Notes: generated from the sequence alone by a model not told the origin. 64,000 nt of DNA from Rubrivirga litoralis (GCF_031846415.1 NZ_JAVRHT010000001.1:248001-312000), one strand, 5' to 3'; shown: positions 35,727 to 47,080, counted from the stretch's first letter. Made by a program: numbers and translations.

Positions 35727-35896
35727 GCGCCCGCCTCGCCGACCGCCGCATCCGCGCGGCCGCCCTCCGGGCGGCCCCGGCGCTCGACGTGCGCGGCCCG
35801 GTGTCGGAGGCGCTCGGCCGCGCCGGCATCGCGGTGCCGCCGGCGGACGCCGCCCCGCCCCGCACGGCCGCCCCGCCCCGGCGCGTTCGCAGCTAG
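35723..35896 (+). CDS. Possible small protein translationally coupled to the Uma2 gene
   Basis: GTG 35723 overlaps the Uma2 stop as GTGA and opens a 57-residue frame (MSARLADRRIRAAALRAAPA at the start), ending at TAG 35894-35896. The first 40 residues are helical and Arg/Ala-rich; the end is coded by repeat words. The four-base overlap favours a real coupled gene, but the composition could also arise by chance in GC-rich DNA. Confidence 0.35.
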   Translation: MSARLADRRIRAAALRAAPALDVRGPVSEALGRAGIAVPPADAAPPRTAAPPRRVRS

Positions 35897-35924
35897 ACTC
35901 TTTTCCGACCGACCCCTCCGATCC

Positions 35925-37388
35925 ATGGCCGACGCTGACACCCTCATCACCGGCGCCTCCAAGGCGGGCGACTGGCGCACCTACGAGCGCGCCATCCTGC
36001 CGCCGATCAAGGACCTCCACAAGATCGACGTCTACGAGGCCCAGGCCGACGGCTACAAGGCGCTCAAGGACGTCGTCCGCGACGGCAAGTTCGACCGGAC
36101 CGAGCTGACCAACGAGGTCAAGGCAAGCGGTCTGAAGGGGCGGGGCGGGGCGGGCTTCCCGACCGGGCTCAAGTGGAGCTTCATGCCGCCCGTCGACCCC
36201 GAGAAGCCGCGCTACCTCTGCTGCAACGGCGACGAGTCCGAGCCGGGCACGTTCAAGGACCGCCAGATCTTCGAGTACAACCCGCACCTCATGATCGAGG
36301 GGATCACGCTGGCGGGGTACGCGATGACGATCAAGACGTGCTACCTCTACATCCGGGGCGAGTACGACGACTACATCCACCACGTGCAGACGGCGGTCGA
36401 CGAGGCCTACGCGAAGGGCTACCTGGGCGAGAACATCCTGGGGACCGACTTCTCGTTCGACCTCGTGGTCCACGCCGGCGCCGGGGCCTACATCTGCGGC
36501 GAGGAGTCGTCGCTGATGAACTCGCTGGAGGGCAAGCGGGCCTACCCGCGCATCAAGCCGCCCTTCCCCGCCCAGAAGGGGATCTGGGGGATGCCGACGA
36601 CGATCAACAACGTCGAGACGCTCGCCGACGTCCCGCTCATCGTCAACCGCGGCGCCGAGTGGTTCGCCCAGACGGGCGCCGAGAAGCACCCCGGGCCGGT
36701 GCTGTACGGCGTCTCGGGCCACGTCGTCAAGCCGGGCGTCTACGAGTACCCGACCGGTATGCTGCTCACCGACCTCCTGGAGGCGGCCGGCGGCCCGCGC
36801 GGGGGCAAAAAGATCAAGGCCGTCGTCCCCGGCGGCTCCTCCACCCCGCCCCTGACGTGGGAGATGGCGCAGGGCGTGACGATGGACGGCGACACGCTCC
36901 GCGAGGCCGGGAGCTCGATGGGCACCGGCTGCCCGTGTTTCTTGGATGAGGACACGGACATGGTGGCCTTCACGCGGCGGATCGCCCACTTCTACCACCA
37001 CGAGTCGTGCGGCCAGTGCACGCCGTGCCGCGACGGGACGGGCTGGCTGGAAAAGCTGTTGACCCGGATCGACGCCGGCGAGGGTTACACGCGCGACCTC
37101 GACCTCCTGCTCGACCTGTGTGACCAGATGGAGGGCCGGACCGTGTGCGCGCTCGCCGACGCCGCCGCGTGGCCCGTCCGCTGGGGCATCCGCCGGTTCC
37201 GCGACGAGTTCGAGGCCAAATGCAAGCCGACCGCCTTCGACGGTGCCGACCTATCGGGCGACGGCGCCTCGCTCGACGTGAGCACGCCGGGCGTCCCCAG
37301 CGCCGCCGACGCGGGCAACCCGACGAGCGTGCCGGGCGACGTCGAGCCCGTGACCGACCCGACCATCACGCCTACCGGCACGCCGTAG
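35925..37388 (+). CDS. nuoF: NADH-quinone oxidoreductase subunit F
   Basis: This 487-residue 51-kDa-type subunit oxidises NADH. The glycine-rich FMN/NADH site GLKGRGGAGFPTGLKW lies near residue 70, and YLCCNGDESEPGTFKDR near residue 100. The N3 4Fe-4S ligands ESCGQCTPCRDG lie near residue 365 with a fourth Cys in RTVCALADAAAWP. A Ser/Pro/Thr-rich tail of about 55 residues follows the conserved part. It lies 28 bp after the small coupled ORF. Confidence 0.97.
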   Translation: MADADTLITGASKAGDWRTYERAILPPIKDLHKIDVYEAQADGYKALKDVVRDGKFDRTELTNEVKASGLKGRGGAGFPTGLKWSFMPPVDPEKPRYLCCNGDESEPGTFKDRQIFEYNPHLMIEGITLAGYAMTIKTCYLYIRGEYDDYIHHVQTAVDEAYAKGYLGENILGTDFSFDLVVHAGAGAYICGEESSLMNSLEGKRAYPRIKPPFPAQKGIWGMPTTINNVETLADVPLIVNRGAEWFAQTGAEKHPGPVLYGVSGHVVKPGVYEYPTGMLLTDLLEAAGGPRGGKKIKAVVPGGSSTPPLTWEMAQGVTMDGDTLREAGSSMGTGCPCFLDEDTDMVAFTRRIAHFYHHESCGQCTPCRDGTGWLEKLLTRIDAGEGYTRDLDLLLDLCDQMEGRTVCALADAAAWPVRWGIRRFRDEFEAKCKPTAFDGADLSGDGASLDVSTPGVPSAADAGNPTSVPGDVEPVTDPTITPTGTP

Positions 37389-37468
37389 CGCGCGAGCGGC
37401 CCGTCCGCCCCGCCCCGCCCGCCGTCTTCGCGAGCGGCCGCCCCGCCCGACCGCGCCCCCTCCCCGCC

Positions 37469-37963
37469 ATGCGCCGACTCCTCCTGCTCCCCGCCCTCTG
37501 GCTCGCCGCCTGCGCCGACGCCCCCGCCCCGCCCGCCGAGGGCGGGGCGGCGGACGTGGTCCTCGTCGGCGCGGCCGTCCCGGGCGGGGCGGCGCTCTCT
37601 GCTGGCGACCTGATCGTCCAGGCCGACGCGCTCGACGGGCAGGACGTGGTCGTCGAGGGCGAGCCCCGCGAGGTGTGCCAGAAGATGGGCTGCTGGCTCA
37701 CGCTGGCCGGCGCCGACGGCCAGACCGTCCGCGTGGTCGTGCCCAAGGACGAGGCCGGCGCCTACGTGTTCACGTTCCCCACCGACGCCTCGGGCGACCG
37801 CTACCGCATCGCCGGGCGGCTCGCCGTCGAGACCGCCTCCGTCGAGGAGCAGCGCCACTACGCCGAAGACGGCGGGGCGGACGCCGAGGCCCTCGCCGCC
37901 ATCACCGAGCCCGAGCGCTCGCTCGTCCTGACGGCCACCGGCGCCGAGCGCCTCGACGCGTAG
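37469..37963 (+). CDS. DUF4920 domain lipoprotein
   Basis: This 164-residue protein begins MRRLLLLPALWLAACADAP, a lipoprotein signal with lipobox LAAC. The DUF4920 core is VVVEGEPREVCQKMGCWLTL, then VRVVVPKDEAGAYVFTFPTD and YRIAGRLAVETASVEEQRHY. DUF4920 domains are OB-like and of unknown function, common in Bacteroidota. It lies within the nuo operon between nuoF and nuoG. The Cys pair (QKMGCW with EVCQ) could bind metal or form a disulfide. A heptad hairpin follows. Confidence 0.88.
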   Translation: MRRLLLLPALWLAACADAPAPPAEGGAADVVLVGAAVPGGAALSAGDLIVQADALDGQDVVVEGEPREVCQKMGCWLTLAGADGQTVRVVVPKDEAGAYVFTFPTDASGDRYRIAGRLAVETASVEEQRHYAEDGGADAEALAAITEPERSLVLTATGAERLDA

Positions 37964-37964
37964 C

Positions 37965-38031
37965 AGTACGGGAGACCGGGTACGGGGTGCAGCCCCGAGG
38001 CGCCCGGACCTCGTACCCTGTACCCCGTACC
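37965..38031. repeat. Heptad hairpin between the DUF4920 gene and nuoG (GTACGG type)
   Basis: The left arm has AGTACGG, GAGACCG, GGTACGG and GGTGCAG (37965-37992), 1 nt after the stop. The right arm has TCGTACC, CTGTACC and CCGTACC (38011-38031). The arms complement each other in phase. The nuoG ATG is 20 nt further on. Confidence 0.75.
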
Positions 38032-38051
38032 CTTTCGCATCAGCCCACACC

Positions 38052-39779
38052 ATGCCGCAGGTCCACATCGACGGGCAGACGTACGAGTTCGAGGAGGGCG
38101 AGAAGGTCCTCCAGTTCTGCCTCGACCACGGGACGGAGATCCCGCACTTCTGCTACCACCCCGCCCTCTCGGTCCCGGCCAACTGCCGGCAGTGCCTCGT
38201 CAAGACGGGGACGCCGATGTTCGACCGCGAGACGAAGGAGCCGGTCCTCGACGACGACGGGAACCAGAAGATCAACTACGCCCCGAAGCTGATGCCGAGC
38301 TGCTCGCTCGACATGACCGACGGGATGGTCGTCCACACGCAGCTCTCCGAGGTCGAGGTCGCCAACGCGCAGGCCGAGAACCTGGAGATCATGCTGATCA
38401 ACCACCCGCTCGACTGCCCGATCTGCGACCAGGCCGGGCAGTGCCCGCTCCAGATCCAGGCGTACAAGTACGGCCCGGAGGGCTCGCGCTTCGAGTTCGA
38501 GAAGGTCCACAAGCCCAAGCGCGTCCAGCTCGGGCCGAACGTGGTCCTCGACGCCGAGCGGTGCATCAACTGCACGCGCTGCACCCGGTTCACGGCCGAG
38601 GTGACCGAGACGCACCAGCTGACCATCATCAACCGGGGCGACAACAACTACCCGATGACGGCTCCGGGCGAGTCGTTCGACGACGCCTACTCGATGTGCA
38701 CGACCGACATCTGCCCGGTCGGCGCGCTCACCGAGGACTACTTCCGGTTCCAGGCCCGCGTCTGGGAGATGGACAAGACGCCGACCGTCTCGGACTTCGA
38801 CGGCACGGGCACGAACGTGACGGTCTGGACCAAGAACAACGAGGTCCTCCGCATCACGCCGCGCGAGAACCTCGACGTCAACGAGTACTGGATGCCCGAC
38901 GTGGCCCGGCTCGTCTACAAGACGTACAACGAGGACCGCGCGAGCGGCCCGCACCTGAACGGCCGCCCGACGACGTGGGAGACGGCCCGGAACGAGGCCG
39001 CCGCCCTGCTCCGCGAGGGCGGGGCGGACACGCTGTTCCTGGGCTCGCCCTACGCGACCGTCGAGGACAACTACCTGCTCATGCGGCTGGCCGAGGCCGT
39101 CGGCGCCGCCCCGCCCCGCTTCGTCGACCGTCGCGGGCAGCAGGAGGGCGACGACTTCCTGGTCTCGTCGGACCCGGCCCCGAACACCGAGGGCTGCCGC
39201 CGGCTGGGCATGGAGCCCGCCGACCCGGCGCTGCTCGCGGGCGGGGTGGCGAGTGCGCGCCTGGTCTACGTGCTGCACGAGGACCTCGTCGGCGACGGCC
39301 TGGTCTCGGCCGCCGACCTCGACGGCACGCCCGTCGTCCTCCACCCGACGCACACGACGAACCAGACGCCGTCGACCGTCTCGCTGCCCATCACGATGTC
39401 GGTCGAGACGATCGGGACGTACGTGAACGAGGACGGCCGCGCGCAGCTGCTCCGCCCCGCCAAGATGGTCCGCGCCATGAACCGGGCGCTCATGATGGCG
39501 CTGGGGACCGGCATGGGCCGCTCGGCCCGCGTGGGGACGCCGTTCGACCGCTGGCACGACGAGGACAACAAGATCGACTGCCTGCCCGGGTGGGCCGTGC
39601 TCCCTGAGGTCGCGTCCGTCCTCGGGCACCCCATGTCGTACAAGAGCCCGGCCGCCGTCATGGCCGAGGTCGCTGGGCGGGGCGGCTTCGACGGCGCCAC
39701 GCACGGGGCGATGGGCACGCTCGGCGTCCCGCTCGAGACCTCCGACGCGGGCGAGGAGGTGCCGGCCCTCGGCGCCTGA
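38052..39779 (+). CDS. nuoG: NADH-quinone oxidoreductase subunit G (short form)
   Basis: This 575-residue subunit has an N-terminal 2Fe-2S domain (HFCYHPALSVPANCRQCLV plus PSCS), the His-ligated 4Fe-4S motif HPLDCPICDQAGQCPLQ near residue 120 and a second cluster CINCTRCTRF with ICPVGALTE. The following molybdopterin-oxidoreductase-like part is short; the chain is smaller than the 700-900 residues common in NuoG. It ends ETSDAGEEVPALGA. It is preceded by a heptad hairpin and followed by 251 bp without a gene before nuoH. Confidence 0.95.
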   Translation: MPQVHIDGQTYEFEEGEKVLQFCLDHGTEIPHFCYHPALSVPANCRQCLVKTGTPMFDRETKEPVLDDDGNQKINYAPKLMPSCSLDMTDGMVVHTQLSEVEVANAQAENLEIMLINHPLDCPICDQAGQCPLQIQAYKYGPEGSRFEFEKVHKPKRVQLGPNVVLDAERCINCTRCTRFTAEVTETHQLTIINRGDNNYPMTAPGESFDDAYSMCTTDICPVGALTEDYFRFQARVWEMDKTPTVSDFDGTGTNVTVWTKNNEVLRITPRENLDVNEYWMPDVARLVYKTYNEDRASGPHLNGRPTTWETARNEAAALLREGGADTLFLGSPYATVEDNYLLMRLAEAVGAAPPRFVDRRGQQEGDDFLVSSDPAPNTEGCRRLGMEPADPALLAGGVASARLVYVLHEDLVGDGLVSAADLDGTPVVLHPTHTTNQTPSTVSLPITMSVETIGTYVNEDGRAQLLRPAKMVRAMNRALMMALGTGMGRSARVGTPFDRWHDEDNKIDCLPGWAVLPEVASVLGHPMSYKSPAAVMAEVAGRGGFDGATHGAMGTLGVPLETSDAGEEVPALGA

Positions 39780-40030
39780 CCGCCCCGCCCCGCCCGCGAG
39801 CGGGGTGGTTCGGGCGGGGTGGAGGAAGGAGCCGCCCCGCCCCGCACGGACGCCACGCGCGACGTCTCTACGGCACGCCTCGTTTCGATAGACGCTCGAT
39901 GGGGGCGGGGTGGTCGGGTGGCCCTCTCGCCCCTTTCCCTGCCTGCTCTTAACGGGCCGCCCCGCCCGCGGCCCCGGTCCGGTCGTACCCTGCACCCGAT
40001 ACATCGAACCTGCCCCGGAGGGGCGCACGC

Positions 40031-41161
40031 ATGGACATCGTCGTCTCCGTCTGGGAGGTCCTCGACCTCCCGATCGTCATCTTCCTGCTGCTCAACCTGT
40101 TCCTGGTGACGGCGGCGCTGCTCGTCTACGCCGAGCGGAAGGTGTCGGCGTTTATCCAGGAGCGGAACGGGCCGAACCGCGTCGGGCCGGGCGGCCTGTT
40201 CCAGTCGTTCGCCGACGTGTTCAAGCTGATGTTCAAGGAGAACATCGTGCCGGCGCAGGGGAACGAGTTCGTCCACAGCCTGGCGCCCGTCCTCATGGTC
40301 GTCATCGCCATGTCGACGGGCGCGCTCATCCCGTGGGCGCGGACGCCGGCCGGCAACCCGCTCGCGGTCGCCGACATCGGCGTCGGGCTCCTCGTCGTGC
40401 TCGCCATGACGTCGGTGTCGGTCTACGGCGTGACGCTGGCGGGGTGGTCGTCGAACTCGAAGTACGCGCTCCTGGGCGGCCTCCGGTCGTCGGCGCAGAT
40501 GATCTCGTACGAGCTGGCGATGGGCGCCGCCGCGCTCTCGGTCGTGCTCTACGCCGGGAGCCTCAGCCTGTTCGACATCGTCGAGAGCCAGAACCACCCG
40601 GTCGCCGGCGTCTTCGCCTGGAACTGGTTCCGCAACCCGGTCGGGTTCGTGGTCTTCGCCGTGTGCGCGCTCGCCGAGACGAACCGGGCGCCGTTCGACC
40701 TGCCCGAGGCCGAGCAGGAGCTCGTGGCCGGCTACCACACCGAGTACTCGGGGATGAAGTTCGGGATGTTCTTCCTGGCGGAGTACGTCAACCTGTGGGT
40801 GGCCTCCCTCCTGATCGCGACGCTGTTCCTGGGCGGCTACCTCCTCCCGTGGGAGGCCGCCTACGCGGGCGCGATCCCGGCGGTGGTCCTCACGATGCTC
40901 CAGGTCGTGGCCTTCCTGGTGAAGGTGTCGTTTATCGCCTTCTGCTTTATCTGGATTCGCTGGACGCTCCCCCGCTTCAAGTACAACCAGCTCATGAACC
41001 TGGGCTGGAAGAAGCTGCTCCCGATCGCGATCGCGAACATCGTCGTCGTCGCCTTCCTCGTTGCGGCCTACCAGCTTATCGCCGCCCCGGACCCGGCGCC
41101 GGCGCTGATCCTCGAAACGGAGACCTACGTAGACCCCGGCGCCCTCGACGTGGCGCCGTAG
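40031..41161 (+). CDS. nuoH: NADH-quinone oxidoreductase subunit H
   Basis: This 376-residue membrane subunit has eight helices. Conserved sites are ERKVSAFIQERNGPNRVGPG near residue 37, ALAETNRAPFDLPEAEQELV near residue 215 and FIWIRWTLPRFKYNQLMNLG near residue 315. It forms the quinone entry channel. The 251-bp gap after nuoG and a TACCCTGC sequence about 40 bp upstream suggest it might have its own promoter. nuoI and later genes do not follow; the next gene is on the opposite strand. Confidence 0.96.
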   Translation: MDIVVSVWEVLDLPIVIFLLLNLFLVTAALLVYAERKVSAFIQERNGPNRVGPGGLFQSFADVFKLMFKENIVPAQGNEFVHSLAPVLMVVIAMSTGALIPWARTPAGNPLAVADIGVGLLVVLAMTSVSVYGVTLAGWSSNSKYALLGGLRSSAQMISYELAMGAAALSVVLYAGSLSLFDIVESQNHPVAGVFAWNWFRNPVGFVVFAVCALAETNRAPFDLPEAEQELVAGYHTEYSGMKFGMFFLAEYVNLWVASLLIATLFLGGYLLPWEAAYAGAIPAVVLTMLQVVAFLVKVSFIAFCFIWIRWTLPRFKYNQLMNLGWKKLLPIAIANIVVVAFLVAAYQLIAAPDPAPALILETETYVDPGALDVAP

Positions 41162-41251
41162 CCGCGGGGCGGGGCGGCCGCCCCGCCCGCGCAGGGTGGC
41201 GGAGCGTGGATCAGTGGAGGAGTGGCCGCGTAGCCGCGAGGGCGGGGTGGC

Positions 41252-44158
41252 CTACCACCCGATCCGACCCGCCGCGCGCGGCACGCTCTCGCGGCCCGGC
41301 GCGCGCGGCGGCACGGGCGGGGCGGCCTCCGGCGTGCCCACCCCGCCCTCGACCGGCTCGTCGACGACGAAGCCGCCCTCGTCCTCGACCTCCTCGTCCT
41401 CGAACAGCGGCCCGCCCCGCTCGGCGTCCTCGCGGGCGCGCTCGACCTCGCGGCGGGCGTCACGGACGGCCTCGTCGCGGGCGCGGCGGATCTCGCGGAG
41501 CCCGTCGCCCGCGCCCCGGTTCGCCTCGCGGACGGCCTGCCGGACCGCCCGCCGCGCCTCGCGGCGGACGCGCGGGTCCTCGATCCGGTCGAGGTCCAGG
41601 ATGTCCTCGACCCAGTCCGAGTCGACGTACAGCGTCTCGTCCGCCTCGTCCCGCTCCTCGTGGTCGTCGCGGCGGGCGGGGCGGTCGTCGGCGCGGTCCG
41701 GGCGCCACCCCGCCCGGTTCGGCGTGCGCGGGCCGTAGCCATCGGGGAGGTCGGCGCCGTCCCGGCGGTCCGCGTTCCACGCGTCGGCGACGCGCTCGCC
41801 GCCCCGCTCGAACAGCCCACCCGCCCAATCGGCGACGGCCGAGGCGAAGCGCTCGAAGACGCCGTCGCCGTCGTCACTTCTGGGGGCGGGGCGGGGGAAG
41901 ACGGCGGCCCGGTCGACGAGCCGGTCGCGCTCTGCCCGCCGGTAGAAGTCGCCGACGACGCGGAGCGCGTTGTGGCCGCCCTGCCCCCAGTACGACGACC
42001 GGAACGTGACACGCGGGTCGTCGAACCCGACCCACGCGCCCATCACGAGGTCGGGGTGCATGAGCAAAAACCAGCCGTCGGCGCCGTCCTGCGTCGTGCC
42101 CGTCTTGCCGGCGAGGTCGCCGCGCGCGCCGAACCGGCGGCGGACGTCGGAGCCGGTCCCGACGTCGACCACCCCGCGCATCATGTCCAGCAGGTCCGTC
42201 GCCACGTCGGGGTCGAGGGCGGGGCGGGGCGGGGGCGCGAACCGGGCCACCTCGTTCCCGTCGCGGTCCGTAATGTGGGTGACGGTGACGGGCGCGCGGT
42301 AGACGCCGCCGTCGGCGATGGTCGCGTAGGCGCTCGTCATCTCGAGCAGCGACACGTCGCTCGTCCCGAGCGCGAGCGAGGGGACCGCGTCGAGCTTGCT
42401 CTGGATGCCCATGCGGCGGGCCGTCCGCGCGAGGTCGCGGGCGCCGACCTCCTCGACGAGCCGCGCGGCGACCGTGTTCTTGGACTGCGCGAGCCCGTCG
42501 CGGAGGCTCACGAGCTCGCCCGACGCCGCCCCGCCCGCGTTCGTGGGCGTCCACACAACGCCGTTGTCGAGCGTGATCTCGACGTCGTCGTCCGGCACCT
42601 CGTCGTCGGGCTCGAACCCCTCTTCGAGGGCGCGGGCGTAGAGGAACGGCTTGAACGTGGACCCCGGCTGGCGCTTGGCGCGGCCCACGTGGTCGTAGGC
42701 CGAGTCGCGGAAGTCGCGGCCGCCGACCCACACGCGGACCTCGCCAGTCGACGGGTCGACGGCCGCGAGCGCCACCTCCAGCCGCATCTTCTCCTGGCGG
42801 AGCGAGTCGAGAAACGCGGGGTCGGCGCGGAGCGCGGCGAGCGCGTCGTCGGGCGCCGCCCCGCCCGCGACGGCCGCGCGGTAGGCGGCGGTCTCGGCGA
42901 CGAAGGCGTCGGCGGCCTCGCGGCGGAGCGTCCAGAACCGCTCGAACGGCTGCGTCTGCCGCGCCACGCGGACGTAGGGTGCCGTCGTCGGCCCGAGCCG
43001 GTCGGCGCTGGCCCGGCCCCACTCGACGTCGGCGACCGTCTGGAGCGCGTCGCCGAACGTCTCGACGGCCGCCGCCGCCGCCTTCTGGAGCCGCCAGTCG
43101 AGCGTCGTGTGGACCGTCAGGCCGTCGCCGTAGAGGCTGTAGCCGGCCTCGTCGGCCCAGCCCTCGAGCTGCACGCGGACGTGCTCGGTAAAGTGCGGGG
43201 CGAGGCTCCGCTGCATCGGCTGCCGCTCGAACTTCAGCCCGAGCGGCTCATCGCGGAGCGCGGCGGCCTCGGCTTCAGACAGGTCCCCGTAGGCCACGAG
43301 CTGCCCCAGGACCACGTTCCGCCGCGCGAGCGCCCGGTCGGGGTTCCGGTACGGGTTGTACGACGAGGTCCCCTTGAGCATGCCGACGAGCGTGGCCGCC
43401 TGGAGCCGGTCGAGGTCGCCGGCGCTCGTCGAGAAGTAGGTCCGCGCCGCCATCTCGATGCCCCACGCGTTGTAGAGGAAGGGGACCGTGTTGAGGTAGA
43501 GCTCGAGGATCTGGTCCTTGGTGTAGACCCGCTCGATCTTGAGCGCCGTGACGGCCTCCTTCATCTTGCGCGAGACCGACGGCGCGTTCCCGATGGCGTC
43601 GGGGAACAGGTTGCGCGCCAGCTGCTGCGTGAGCGTCGAGGCCCCACGGAGGCCGCGCCCCGTAAGCGCGTCGGCCGCCGCCCCGCCCACGCCGAGCGCG
43701 TCGAGGCCGGAGTGGGCGTAGAACCGGCGGTCCTCGGTCGCCACGAGCGCCTCGACGACGTGGGGCGAGATCTCGTCGAGCGTGCGCCACTCGCGGTTGC
43801 GGCGCGCAAAGCGCGTGAGTTCGGTCCCGTCGGCCGAGAGCACGACGGCCGGGTCCACCTCACGGGCGTTCCGCAGGTCGCCCACGCTGGGCGTGAGCGG
43901 CCACAGGACGAGGCCGTAGAACAGCAGCCCGACCGCGAGCGCGGCCCCGGCCAGGGCGCCCGCGCCGACCACCCCGCCCGCGCCCCACGCGACGCGCCTC
44001 GCCGTCGACAGCTTAGGATCGCGGACCTTCGACCAGACCGCCCCGCCCGCAGCTTTCAGGCGCGTGTACACCCAAGCGACGGCCACCTTCAGCGTGGCCC
44101 ACACCCGGGCGAGGGCGCGGCGCCAGAGGGGCACGGTGGGCGGGGCGGTCTGGGGCAT
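41252..44158 (-). CDS. mrcA: Penicillin-binding protein 1A (bifunctional transglycosylase/transpeptidase)
   Basis: From ATG (complement 44156-44158) the product is 968 residues: a basic cytoplasmic tail, one membrane helix (residues 60-85), a GT51 domain with ATEDRRFYAHSGLD (catalytic Glu142) and GASTLTQQLARNLF, then a transpeptidase domain with GSTFKPFLYA (SxxK), AQSKNTVAARL (SxN) and LAGKTGTTQDGADGWFLL (KTG). The C-terminal 190 residues, after RRAERDRLVDRAAVF, are low-complexity Asp/Arg/Glu with a long coiled segment (EARRAVRQAVREANRG) and are absent from most PBP1A. The family makes and cross-links peptidoglycan. It is convergent with nuoH. Confidence 0.95.
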   Translation of the reverse strand: MPQTAPPTVPLWRRALARVWATLKVAVAWVYTRLKAAGGAVWSKVRDPKLSTARRVAWGAGGVVGAGALAGAALAVGLLFYGLVLWPLTPSVGDLRNAREVDPAVVLSADGTELTRFARRNREWRTLDEISPHVVEALVATEDRRFYAHSGLDALGVGGAAADALTGRGLRGASTLTQQLARNLFPDAIGNAPSVSRKMKEAVTALKIERVYTKDQILELYLNTVPFLYNAWGIEMAARTYFSTSAGDLDRLQAATLVGMLKGTSSYNPYRNPDRALARRNVVLGQLVAYGDLSEAEAAALRDEPLGLKFERQPMQRSLAPHFTEHVRVQLEGWADEAGYSLYGDGLTVHTTLDWRLQKAAAAAVETFGDALQTVADVEWGRASADRLGPTTAPYVRVARQTQPFERFWTLRREAADAFVAETAAYRAAVAGGAAPDDALAALRADPAFLDSLRQEKMRLEVALAAVDPSTGEVRVWVGGRDFRDSAYDHVGRAKRQPGSTFKPFLYARALEEGFEPDDEVPDDDVEITLDNGVVWTPTNAGGAASGELVSLRDGLAQSKNTVAARLVEEVGARDLARTARRMGIQSKLDAVPSLALGTSDVSLLEMTSAYATIADGGVYRAPVTVTHITDRDGNEVARFAPPPRPALDPDVATDLLDMMRGVVDVGTGSDVRRRFGARGDLAGKTGTTQDGADGWFLLMHPDLVMGAWVGFDDPRVTFRSSYWGQGGHNALRVVGDFYRRAERDRLVDRAAVFPRPAPRSDDGDGVFERFASAVADWAGGLFERGGERVADAWNADRRDGADLPDGYGPRTPNRAGWRPDRADDRPARRDDHEERDEADETLYVDSDWVEDILDLDRIEDPRVRREARRAVRQAVREANRGAGDGLREIRRARDEAVRDARREVERAREDAERGGPLFEDEEVEDEGGFVVDEPVEGGVGTPEAAPPVPPRAPGRESVPRAAGRIGW

Positions 44159-44332
44159 GGACGGCGGGCGGGGCGGGAGCGGGCGCAGGCTACGGGGCGG
44201 GGCGGCCAGAGATACGCCGGCCGGCTGCGGCGGCTCCAACGGGCAGGGCGGGGCGGTGCGTGTGGGGGCCGCCCCGCCCTCGCCGGCCCGGCCGCGGCAC
44301 TTCCTGGGGGGACCCTCGCCGCCCCGCCCTCG

Positions 44333-44340
44333 TACGGTCC
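44333..44340 (+). promoter_or_regulatory. Candidate -7 element upstream of transketolase
   Basis: TACGGTCC ends 24 nt before ATG 44365; the spacing fits but the match is partial. Confidence 0.3.
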
Positions 44341-44364
44341 GCCCCTCTCACCACCCCGCCCCTC

Positions 44365-46416
<2,052 letters not shown>

Positions 46417-46532
46417 CCACCCCGCCCGCGAACGAGCCGGCCGCCCCGCCTCCGCGCCCGCCCCGCCCGTGTCCCGCGGGCGGGGCGGCGTTGTCCAGGC
46501 CGCGGGCGGGGTGGGGGAGGAGGGAGCGGCGC

Positions 46533-46540
46533 TAGTTTCC
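46533..46540 (+). promoter_or_regulatory. Candidate -7 element upstream of the 135-aa membrane protein
   Basis: TAGTTTCC ends 34 nt before GTG 46575, a good match with the usual spacing. Confidence 0.45.
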
Positions 46541-46574
46541 GGCCCCCGCCCTTTGGGTCCACCCCGCCCCGACT

Positions 46575-46982
46575 GTGAGCCTTCCCGTCCCGCCCGGCGC
46601 TCTGGCCCGGATCGTCCGGTTCGTGGCGACGGGCGCCGTCGTGGCCACGCTCGTGCTGATCGTCGTGACGGCGGACGGGCGGCCGTGGCAGGCGCTGGCG
46701 TCGGTCGTCATGATCGCGCTGCTCCCGTACGTCGCCTTCGTGGCGCTTGCGCGGTGGGCGAACGGGGTGCCGTGGGCGGAGGCGGCCGTGCTCGCCGGGC
46801 TGGTGCTGGCGGTGTTCTTCGCGGCCGCCATGTACGTGCTCGCGTTCGTCGTCGCGCCGGGGCCGAAGAGCGCCTCGGCGCCGCTCGCGGTGCCGCTCCT
46901 GCAGTCGTTCGCGGTCGCGCTGGGCGGGGTGGGGGCCGGGGCGGCCAAGTGGGCCGCGTGGCAGGCGGGGCGGGGCGCCTAG
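46575..46982 (+). CDS. Hypothetical four-helix membrane protein
   Basis: This 135-residue protein starts at GTG and has four hydrophobic segments: IVRFVATGAVVATLVLIVVT, LASVVMIALLPYVAFVAL, AAVLAGLVLAVFFAAAMYVL and PLLQSFAVALGGVGAGAA. No charged motif or known domain was recognised. It lies between transketolase and ribulose-phosphate epimerase in the same direction, separated from the latter by a heptad hairpin. Confidence 0.7.
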   Translation: MSLPVPPGALARIVRFVATGAVVATLVLIVVTADGRPWQALASVVMIALLPYVAFVALARWANGVPWAEAAVLAGLVLAVFFAAAMYVLAFVVAPGPKSASAPLAVPLLQSFAVALGGVGAGAAKWAAWQAGRGA

Positions 46983-46996
46983 AGCACCCTTCGGGT

Positions 46997-47080
46997 GGGT
47001 ACGGGGTACCGAGTACGAGGTACGGCCCGGTCTGCCCTCGGCGCGCGCGTACCTGTACCCCGTACCGAGTACCCTGTACC
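46997..47080. repeat. Heptad hairpin between the membrane protein gene and rpe (GTACG type)
   Basis: The left arm has GGGTACG, GGGTACC, GAGTACG and AGGTACG (46997-47024). The right arm has CTGTACC, CCGTACC, GAGTACC and CTGTACC (47053-47080). The words are shared with the elements at 37965 and 55516. The rpe ATG is 133 nt further, with G-rich words between. Confidence 0.8.
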
